NCBI GenBank assembly: GCA_963680875.1
Contig: OY804585.1
Span: 29,254,186 to 29,318,185 of the forward strand
Reading direction: 5' to 3'
DNA from: Bathymodiolus brooksi
Lineage: Eukaryota; Mollusca; Bivalvia; Mytilida; Modiolidae
Length of the DNA stretch: 64,000 nt
Of the stretch, positions 55,777 to 64,000 are shown piece by piece; positions within the stretch are counted from its first letter, which is position 1; each line of letters starts with the position of its first letter. Made by a program: the position numbers and the translations under genes. Below the pieces are notes generated by a model that saw only the letters and a list, made by a program, of their open reading frames with translations, did no database searches and was not told the origin of the DNA.

Positions 55777-56788
55777 GGGATCAGGTAAACGAAAGGGATC
55801 AGGTAAACGAAAGGGATCAGGTATACGAAAGGGATCAGGTAAACCAAAGAGATCAGGTATACGAAAGGGATCAGGTAAATGAAAGGGATCAGGTAAACCA
55901 AAGAGATCAGGTATACGAAAGGGATCAGGTAAATGAAAGGGATCAGGTAAACCAAAGAGATCAGGTATACGAAAGGGATCAGGTAAACCAAAGAGATCAG
56001 GTAAACCAAAGAGATCAGGTATACGAAAGGGATCAGGTAAACCAAAGAGATCAGGTATACGAAAGGGATCAGGTAAATGAAATGGATCAGGTAAACTAAA
56101 GAGATCAGGTATACGAAAGGGATCAGGTAAACCAAAGAGATCAGGTATACGAAAGGGATCAGGTAAACCAAAGAGATCAGGTATACGAAAGGGATCAGGT
56201 AAACCAAAGAGATCAGGTATACGAAAGGGATCAGGTAAACCAAAGAGATCAGGTATACGAAAGGGATCAGGTAAACCAAAGAGATCAGGTATACGAAAGG
56301 GATCAGGTAAACCAAAGAGATCAGGTAAACCAAAGGGATCAGGTAAACCAAAGGGATCAGGTAAATGAAAGGGATCAGGTAAACCAAAGAGATCAGGTAT
56401 ACGATAGGGATCAGGTAAATGAAAGGGATCAGGTAAACCAAAGAGATCAGGTATACGAAAGGGATCAGGTAAACCAAAGAGATCAGGTAAACCAAAGAGA
56501 TCAGGTATACGAAAGGGATCAGGTAAACCAAAGAGATCAGGTATACGAAAGGGATCAGGTAAATGAAAGGGATCAGGTAAACCAAAGAGATCAGGTATAC
56601 GAAAGGGATCAGGTAAATGAAAGGGATCAGGTAAACCAAAGAGATCAGGTATACGAAAGGGATCAGGTAAACCAAAGAGATCAGGTAAACCAAAGGGATC
56701 AGGTAAACCAAAGAGATCAGGTATACGAAAGGGATCAGGTAAACCAAAGGGATCAGGTATACGAAAGGGATCAGGTAAACCAAAGGGA
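55777..56788 (+). repeat. 18-bp minisatellite, about 56 copies
   Basis: Units are variants of GGGATCAGGTAAACCAAA; the commonest arrangement alternates 'ggtatacgaaaggg' and 'ggtaaaccaaagag', making a 36-bp dimer. Lengths are strictly constant, so several frames stay open for about 350 codons (for example a PDPFGL/PDLFRI hexapeptide on the - strand). These frames reflect the unit length, not a gene. Confidence 0.97.
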
Positions 56789-56803
56789 CTAAAAGGAGCA
56801 ACC

Positions 56804-57652
56804 AAAAATCGGCTAAATTTACCTAAGCCTTAGTTTTAATAAATTACATAATTTACGAAATGTTAATTTCAAACTTAAGTATACATCTTATAAACTATGG
56901 CAGTGCGGAAACAAATTATGATTTAAATCAATTTATTATACTTTAATATTTGGATTTTTGAAATCAATCAATTTAAATTTTTTTTTTTATATTAACTAAT
57001 TTGATATAGTTAATGTATGTGTGACTATGACATAAGTATACGTGTAAGCAAGTATGTGCCTGTTAAAAAAAATAATTGAGAAAAACAACATATTTCTGGT
57101 TTGATCCCCTTTTATAACATTTTCTATACCAAGCTGTCACGTATTTGCGTTATACGAATATCAATTTTGCTTCTTTCTACCATTTTTCTATTGGAATTTG
57201 GAACTGGTCCGACAATAAGGTATTTTTTATTTCATTTTGTTACAACGTATCAACATGTTTTCTCACGGAATCTACCACCTCCCATAATGGGAAATTGAAA
57301 ACTATTACACATATTTTTGTTCTCCATTTGAAAACTAACAAAGAAAATTTCAAGGACAACAAAACAATGTTTCCACATTAATAGCCATCAAGTCTTAAAT
57401 CTGTCGTGATAATTACTGCCTATTTTGATGCTGCCTAAAAGCATATCATCATCTACAATTATTTTAGGAACAACAACAACTTGCTTATCTGTGAACTTTT
57501 TAAACTGCTAGAATGTGAATTTAAACGTAAATAGCTTCAATTTACATTGGCTCGTAATATTAATCATGTGCGATAATTATTATGGGTTTTCAATTTTCAT
57601 AACATATTTTGATCTGTTTTTCTAGATTAGTCCCAGAGATGATTGTACCTTC
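56804..57652. other. AT-rich stretch with a scrap of dispersed repeat
   Basis: At 57180-57240 'ttggaactggtccgacaata' and 'ggtattttttatttcatttt' resemble S1 near 21225-21255 and the 28-bp minisatellite unit. Otherwise nothing recognised. Confidence 0.45.
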
Positions 57653-57881
57653 CGTTGTTGAACTTGTGATTAAGCTAATCATATGATTAGCCATAATTAC
57701 ATAATTAATTCCTAATCACATACTTAGCTAATGCAATGATTAAATTTTGTTGCTGAACTCTTTATTAATCAATGTATTAACTAATCATATTTAATCATTG
57801 AATTAGCTAATTATGTGATTAGGAATGAATCATGTAATTATGGCTAATCATATGATTAGCTTAATCACAAGTTCAACAACG
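57653..57881. repeat. 229-bp inverted repeat (MITE-like)
   Basis: Arms 57653-57745 and 57789-57881 start CGTTGTTGAACTTGTGATTA and its complement; the loop is about 43 bp. Each arm contains the perfect 18-bp palindrome GCTAATCATATGATTAGC. No coding content and no clear duplication at the edges. Confidence 0.85.
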
Positions 57882-57950
57882 AACCGTGTCTATTTCGTGT
57901 TTGAACATTTGTTTATTTCTTTTAAGGGGTTATATTTACTTATGATTTAA

Positions 57951-58192
57951 GGGGCCGTCGTGGTCGTGATCCTATGGTAGTTGGATTTACAACTATCTGT
58001 GCAATCAGTGGCTATCACCACTAAAGTTTAGTTCGAACTCCGTTCATTGCGAGGTGTACTGGATACAACATTATGTGGTAAAGTTTGTCAGTGACTTACG
58101 ACAAGTCGGTGGTGTTCTCCGGGTACTCCGGTTTCCTCCATCAATAAAACTGACCTCCACGATTCAACCGAAATATTGTTGAAAGTGGTACG
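57951..58192 (+). mobile_element. V-SINE/RUDI-like SINE
   Basis: 'ggggccgtcgtggtcgtgat', B-box-like 'agttcgaactcc' near 58028, core 'gtcagtgacttacgacaagt', tail 'gaaatattgttgaaagtgg'. Slightly diverged; the terminal 'cgttaaac' is altered. Confidence 0.75.
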
Positions 58193-58234
58193 TAATTAGA
58201 TTATTTTGCTTCAATACGTTTACTAAAAAATAAA

Positions 58235-58330
58235 AACGTAGATATCTAATTTAGTGCACACGACGCGTTACTGGAATAACCTTCATTAGGTACACTCATA
58301 ATCAAAATAATGAAAAACCAAAAACCTAGA
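58235..58330 (+). repeat. dispersed repeat copy hosting the 50-bp array
   Basis: 'tctaatttagtgcacacgac', 'gcgttactggaataacctt', 'taggtacactcataatcaaa' and 'aacctagag'; same family and orientation as 55685-55776. The array begins at the equivalent internal position. Confidence 0.7.
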
Positions 58331-59678
58331 GGCTTATCTCATTACAGAAGAATTATATTATACTCTATTATAGAAATATAGGCTTATCTCATTACAGAAG
58401 AATTATATTATACTCTATTATAGAAATATAGGCTTATCTCATTACAGAAGAATTATATTATACTCTATTATAGAAATATAGGCTTTTCTCATTACAGAAG
58501 AATTATATTATACTCTATTATAGAAATATAGGCTTATCTCATTACAGAAGAATTATATTATACTCTATTATAGAAATATAGGCTTATCTCATTACAGAAG
58601 AATTATCTTATACTCTATTATAGAAATATAAGCTTATCTCATTACAGAAGAATTATATTATACTCTATTATAGAAATATAGGCTTATCTCATTACAGAAG
58701 AATTATCTTATACTCTATTATAGAAATATAGGCTTATCTCATTACAGAAGAATTATATTATACTCTATTATAGAAATATAGGCTTATCTCATTACAGAAG
58801 AATTATCTTATACTCTATTATAGAAATATAGGCTTATCTCATTACAGAAGAATTATTTTATACTCTATTATAGAAATATAGGCTTATCTCATTACAGAAG
58901 AATTATATTATACTCTATTATAGAAATATAGGCTTATCACATTACAGAAGAATTATATTATACTCTATTATAGAAATATAGGCTTATCTCATTACAGAAG
59001 AATTATATTATACTCTATTATAGAAATATAGGCTTATCTCATTACAGAAGAATTATCTTATACTCTATTATAGAAATATAGGCTTATCTCATTACAAAGA
59101 ATTATATTATACTCTATTATAGAAATATAGGCTTATCTCATTACAGAAGAATTATCTTATACTCTATTATAGAAATATAGGCTTATCTCATTACAGAAGA
59201 ATTATCTTATACTCTATTATAGAAATATAGGCTTATCTCATTACAAAGAATTATATTATACTCTATTATAGAAATATAGGCTTATCTCATTACAGAAGAA
59301 TTATCTTATACTCTATTATAGAAATATAGGCTTATCTCATTACAGAAGAATTATCTTATACTCTATTATAGAAATATAGGCTTATCTCATTACAGAAGAA
59401 TTATCTTATACTCTATTATAGAAATATAGGCTTATCTCATTACAGAAGAATTATCTTATACTCTATTATAGAAATATAGGCTTATCTCATTACAGAAGAA
59501 TTATCTTATACTCTATTATAGAAATATAGGCTTATCTCATTACAGAAGAATTATATTATACTCTATTATAGAAATATAGGCTTATCTCATTACAGAAGAA
59601 TTATCTTATACTCTATTATAGAAATATAGGCTTATCTCATTACAGAAGAATTATTTTATACTCTATTATAGAAATATA
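58331..59678 (+). repeat. 50-bp minisatellite, 27 copies
   Basis: Twenty-seven units starting GGCTTATCTCATTACAGAAG, very homogeneous. The total of 1348 bp equals 27 x 50 minus two 1-bp deletions, in units 16 and 19. A variable base (aattatAtta, C or T) follows a non-random order, with units 15-17 and 18-20 showing the same C, A-deleted, C pattern. Confidence 0.97.
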
Positions 59679-60739
59679 TAGCAGCTATGAACGCGTTGTT
59701 CCTTTTCTTCAATTTGTATCTACGCGTAAGGTGGGATATTTGCTCATGCTCGCTTTCATCCATATCCCTGATTTACTAAATGTAAATATGCTATGTTGTT
59801 AAACTTGTTCTGGTACTGAATTGAACTACTGAACGCTTAGCAATATTCAATCAATCAATCATAGATACCCTGATTGACCCGCTTCCCCCATATACACACT
59901 GGTCATTGGTGCAAACTTGACTCTACATATCACAATGCTTGTCTTTGTCTCTTTTTTTTATTTGTTTACCATGTGTTTGTCTTCTATTTCTAAACTGAAT
60001 AACATTTTTATCACCTTTTGGTATCTTCTGTCTTTCTACTTTTTTTTCTATTAATCATATTTACACCGATACCTTCAGTCAATACGGAATTTCAACATGT
60101 TTTATTTCTGCAATCGCTCACATTCAATGCATACGGAAAAACAACCATATTATATATTTTGAAAAACCCATTACACTGATCTTTAGACCTTTAAATCTTT
60201 TTGAGATAATTAATACATTTGTATTAAAATATCAAAGAAAATCGTAAAGATTTGATAGAATGCACAAAGTCTAACTGATTGTTGAATTTCAAGCCCGCAC
60301 GTATTCGTAAAATCAAAAACAAATCTGTTTTAAATCTATTTTGTATATAGTAAGTACGATGAACACTGTGTTTAACAAAAAGAAGTCTGTCAAGTTTTAT
60401 TATTAAGCGCTGTCAAGAGTTAGCTCATTTACTCTAATAGTTACTTACATTTAGAGGTTATCTTATGTAGTTCTGAAACTGTAAAGTTCATTCAAGCCCT
60501 ATCGAGTCCACCTTTTCAATATTTCTAAGAAGAGTTTAAAGATACCAAAATTGGTAATCAGTAGACGTAAATCGAAGAAAAAACATACCTCAGGTGTTCC
60601 GGGGGGTCATTTTCTTGGATAACCCCTCAAAGTAAACATTTAGAACGTTCAAAGTAGCTGTTATTTTGATTTATCCCTCTTTAACTTGAATACTCAGTTA
60701 TTTCGGAGTACATTCGTCGGTCACATCGACTGCCATACA
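59679..60739. other. non-coding stretch, nothing recognised
   Basis: AT-rich with T-tracts; a retroelement 3' scrap lies at 60532-60580. No supported exon. Confidence 0.5.
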
Positions 60740-60910
60740 ATAAGGTTCGACAAAAAAAACCCCACACTATCGGAAAAAAATCCATTCGAAAAATCGTAGA
60801 AAGAGGCAAGCTCTATACCCTAAACACATATACCTGACATCTCAATGTCCTAGCTTAGTGCAGCCATATCAATAAAAAGTGGCGGGGCTAAACTAGATTT
60901 ATGAACCCAA
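60740..60910 (+). repeat. dispersed repeat with a single 28-bp-like unit
   Basis: Contains 'ccccacactatcgg' once, then 'gtagaaagaggcaagctcta', 'accctaaacacatatacctg' and 'gtggcggggctaaac', parallel to 1597-1765. Represents the unexpanded state of the 28-bp array locus type. Confidence 0.6.
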
Positions 60911-61410
60911 AGCTTATTCAATAATACTTTAATCACATCTCTCTGATACTAGAAAAGAATCAAGCATTGATGCTTCTACCGACACGAACACATCGTGAAA
61001 TTCGTCAGAGTACATTGTATATTATAATGGTATCAGGTGAATTCGTGAGATGTTAAAGGTCTGTTATGAAAGTGTGTTTTCTTGATATTGTTGTAATCAC
61101 ATTTTCATTTACAATTATCATGGCAATAAACTTTATCTATCAACTCGACTTAATGTTTCCTAAGAGTTCATCACTATTTTGTCTTTATCATATTTTATTA
61201 CTTTCTAGGGCCACACCTGTTTACAATATCTTCTGTTTGATTTGAAACGGGTTTAGTTCAACAAGCAACATATGTTCAACAAAACCGATTTGTCATCATA
61301 TTTTGTGAGTGTACAGAGTTTTGCTTAAATATTTTTTTTTATCTTGTTGTACATTCGTGGTAATAAATAAACGGTTCAAAATAGATAATAAGCCAATGTA
61401 TTTCTTTGTG
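60911..61410. other. AT-rich stretch, nothing recognised
   Basis: No supported exon, RNA gene or repeat. Confidence 0.5.
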
Positions 61411-61411
61411 T

Positions 61412-61442
<31 letters not shown>

Positions 61443-61512
61443 GTTTTTATTTGTTTTGTTTTGTTTTGTGTTTGTTTGGTTTTGTTTTTGTTTTTGTCTT
61501 TGTTTTTTGCTG
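61411..61512 (+). repeat. (TTTTG)n microsatellite
   Basis: About 100 bp of TTTTG and TTTTTG units with a few interruptions. Open frames across it on both strands are low-complexity artefacts. Confidence 0.9.
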
Positions 61513-62104
61513 TTTTTGTTTTTTAATGGACAATGGTACACAGAGACAGACGTATTATGTTTTAGTCTAAAAAAAAGTCATCATGTTAGGAACACATTGA
61601 TTCTAATAAAAAGTTCACCTGTACTTATTTTGTGGAAAGTCTGGAGGAAGAGAAAATATTATATTGGATAACAAATCATATACGCAAAAAACAACGAACA
61701 CGTGTTTGATGAAAGTGATTGATACTTGTCATGTCTTTGCTCTTTGAATATGCTTATCTTTGACTAGAAGTTGTCTTCTACATTTTGCCCTACTGAACCC
61801 ATTATGCCAAGTCTGACAAATGTTTGTTCTGCACAATAGAATCGATAAAGCATTGTCTTGTAATTGCGCATGTTAGTACATTAGTTGTTATGACAACGTT
61901 AACGTTTACTCTTCGGATTGCATTATATTTAACTGTCCTATTTATTTTAAACATATTAATATTTTCATACGTCTGAGAATCATTTGGAAAAGAAATAGGT
62001 TAATTGATCTTTCTCTGATTTCTAACCACGTGGAAATCCTCATTGTAGAAATAATACCTAGTTTCTCGGCTGCAGAGTATTTTAGGATTTTCAAATGAAT
62101 TAGT
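61513..62104. other. AT-rich stretch, nothing recognised
   Basis: No supported exon, RNA gene or repeat. Confidence 0.5.
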
Positions 62105-62340
62105 GTAAAAGAAATTGAAAAGTTTGAAGATACCCAAAGTGTAATCAGAAGTCGTAACTCAAAGAATGTCAGACAATACAATGGTCAAAAGAAAACAAGG
62201 ACAATAATGATCAACAAAATAATACACAGAAAACTAAAGATTGAGCAACACGAACTCCACTTACAACAGGGAGTGAACTCAGGTTCTACGGAAGAGTAAG
62301 CAGTTCCTGCTCCACGAATATAGACTGGTTCACTAACTCA
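62105..62340 (-). repeat. retroelement 3'-end fragment, well preserved
   Basis: 'tttgaagatacccaaagtgt', 'aatcagaagtcgtaac', 'acacagaaaactaaagattg', 'agcaacacgaactccactta' and 'gcagttcctgctccacgaat' parallel 4712-4925 in reverse. The longest coding-free copy in the window. Confidence 0.7.
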
Positions 62341-62721
62341 AACCAAGGTGATCAATCATTAGTAATGTGTGTTTCACCATGTTGACACAAGTAGTATGGG
62401 GACCTATACCGACATCAGCAGAACAGAACAGAGTACACAAATAAATACTCCAATAGCAAGAAAAAATATATCTTTTCTGTATTTACCAGATACTTCTTAC
62501 TTTTTTCAGATAAATGTTAAATGTTAAGAAATATAGGAAAGGGAAAAACAATTTTAGTATATTCTATTAATATTGTGGATCCATCTAACTGGTTACCGGT
62601 ATTTAGAGAAGCAGAATTGGTACCAGCCAATATATCTATACAACAGCGAACAACATGATTGGTGGATGTCTCTCCTTATATATGTATGTGTAATGCAAAA
62701 GATAAAGAAGAAACACGAAAA

Positions 62722-63115
62722 TGTCGAATTTAGTGCATACGACACGTTTCTGTAATAATAAAAATAAAAGCATAGATATCAAGATATCAAATGTAGGGCA
62801 CACGACGCGTTTCTGGAAAAACCTCCATCAGATATGCTCAAAATATTTTGAAAGCCAAATAATTTTTAAAATCTCCTTGGAAGCAAAAAATCCCAAAGAG
62901 TTTAAGCAGATTAGCCAAATTCGGCAACTGTCACCTATGCCTTTGGGGGAAATACGTTAGTCTTGGTAATTGTTTTGACTCGTTTCTATAATCACTTTCA
63001 TCAGATACGCTGACAGTCAAAATATTTGAAAGCCAAATAATTTAGACATCACTGGGAGTAAGTAAGCCAACATGCCTAAACAGGATGACCACAATAGGCT
63101 AAGGTTGAGGATAAT
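62722..63115 (+). repeat. dispersed repeat, partial tandem copies
   Basis: Two fuller copies (about 62785-62945 and 62970-63115) and a short 5' piece (62722-62755), all with 'acacgacgcgtttctgg'-type and 'tttgaaagccaaataattt' segments. Same family as the hosts of the 18-bp and 50-bp arrays, but not expanded here. Confidence 0.65.
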
Positions 63116-63661
63116 CATGGTTTTATAATATGGAATTACATTATTTAGGATCCGGGAATCATGTCTAGTAAATGTGTACTTTTCATTAATTAAATGAAAA
63201 AATTACCAATGTGTGATATTTATTCAATAATATTACATAACAGTAACAAACCACAATTGTTGCGTGATTAAATCTTTCTATTTAGATTTCATATTAAATT
63301 TCAAAAATAAATACGATTCAATCATAGCGTATCAAATCATACGTAACAGTCTGCTTCTATCATGTCTGTGATTTTATCATAATGTTTTTTTCTGATGAAA
63401 TCCGAAGAAAAATTAGATTAATTTTCATACTTTCAAGAGAACATGTAACCTTGGTCATATGTTAAATATATTAGATGGTGTAAATTTGTCATTGATATGT
63501 AATGTATGGTGTTTAGTTGTCTATGTAGAGTGTAATTCAACGTTCATTATCTATTGTACTTACACTCTTTGTGCTGAGGGTATTACTTATTGAATTAATG
63601 CCTCTATTTCACTGCATGTACGCCAATATCATTGTTCTGTTTAATGACATACATTTTATTA
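63116..63661. other. AT-rich stretch, nothing recognised
   Basis: No supported exon, RNA gene or repeat. Confidence 0.5.
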
Positions 63662-63671
63662 CTTGAAATAA

Positions 63672-63930
63672 AGGTTATGGTGTTTAACGTCACTTTCAAC
63701 AATATTTCAGCTATATCGTGGCATCAGTTTAACTAGTGAAAGAAACCGGAGTACCTGGAGAAAACCATCAGCCTGTCGCAAGTAACTGACAAATTTTATC
63801 ACATAATGTTGCATCGAATACACCTCGCCTGGGCGCGGGATGCGAACTCAGAACGTTAGTGTTGATAGGCACTGATTGCACAGCTAGTTGTAGATCCAAC
63901 TAGCATACGATTACGACCACGATGGCCCCT
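63672..63930 (-). mobile_element. V-SINE/RUDI-like SINE with target-site duplication
   Basis: Full-length copy on the - strand: head complement 'cgaccacgatggcccc' at the right end, B-box region near 63845, tail complement 'ggtgtttaacgtcacttt' at the left. It is flanked by the exact 10-bp direct repeat CTTGAAATAA (63662-63671 and 63931-63940), showing a target-primed insertion. The youngest-looking SINE here. Confidence 0.85.
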
Positions 63931-64000
63931 CTTGAAATAAGTAACGTCTTGTAATAACATAAGACAATTCTGCATTCCATGTTATATTGCAAAACCAGGT

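Noticed and set aside
55738..56805. 355- and 352-codon frames with hexapeptide repeats
   Set aside because: Produced by the 18-bp array; two frames on one strand and one on the other are open at once, which argues against coding selection.
57101..57381. Two overlapping + strand frames of 65 and 78 codons
   Set aside because: AT-rich, overlap a scrap of dispersed repeat, no domain.
61296..61671. Low-complexity frames rich in F/V or K/N/Q
   Set aside because: Translation of the (TTTTG)n microsatellite.

Overview
The window looks like nuclear DNA of a bivalve mollusc, most likely a mussel (Mytilidae). The reasons are AT-rich sequence, spliced genes with long introns, molluscan V-SINE/RUDI-like short interspersed elements, a retroelement 3' end that I associate with mussel genomes, and a very high density of minisatellites inside dispersed repeats. 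The taxon is an inference from repeat types; nothing in the sequence names it. There are no CRISPR arrays, rRNA genes or operons. Long open frames inside the tandem arrays are by-products of repeat units whose length is a multiple of three.

1-14.6 kb: repeats plus two probable gene ends that converge. On the + strand, 10960-11202 is a terminal exon for a P2X7-type intracellular domain. On the - strand, 13795-12222 is the 3' part of an unrecognised gene, reconstructed from four phase-compatible exons. Around them lie a 13-copy 28-bp minisatellite, a reverse-transcriptase fragment with its 3' UTR, SINEs, a 162-bp near-perfect palindrome and a small element carrying nuclear-receptor half-sites.

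14.6-42.2 kb: the dominant feature. Roughly 870 copies of one 29/30-bp unit form four arrays in the order plus, minus, plus, minus. Each plus/minus pair faces across a 974-bp spacer, and the whole unit (array, spacer, inverted array, 120-bp tail) occurs twice in tandem. The spacers appear identical while the tails differ at several sites. The layout resembles Foldback-type elements, whose inverted termini are built of tandem subrepeats, at unusual size.

42.2-49.2 kb: a three-exon gene on the - strand (48951 to 43170) for an 86-residue secreted chitin-binding (CBM14/peritrophin-A) protein with eight cysteines. Its two introns are filled with SINEs, two LINE remnants, a 45-bp minisatellite and a hAT-like element.

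49.2-55.1 kb: a transposon nest. A TIR-bounded element with a broken Myb/SANT-like gene contains a SINE, which is split by a small symmetric foldback element with an 8-bp target-site duplication. It is followed by a PIF/Harbinger-like element with TAA duplications.

55.1-64 kb: an 18-bp array (about 56 copies) and a 50-bp array (27 copies), both grown inside copies of one dispersed repeat, then a 229-bp inverted repeat, more SINEs (one with a clear 10-bp duplication) and AT-rich DNA without recognisable genes. The general theme is repeated birth of tandem arrays inside dispersed elements, twice with inverted-array architecture.
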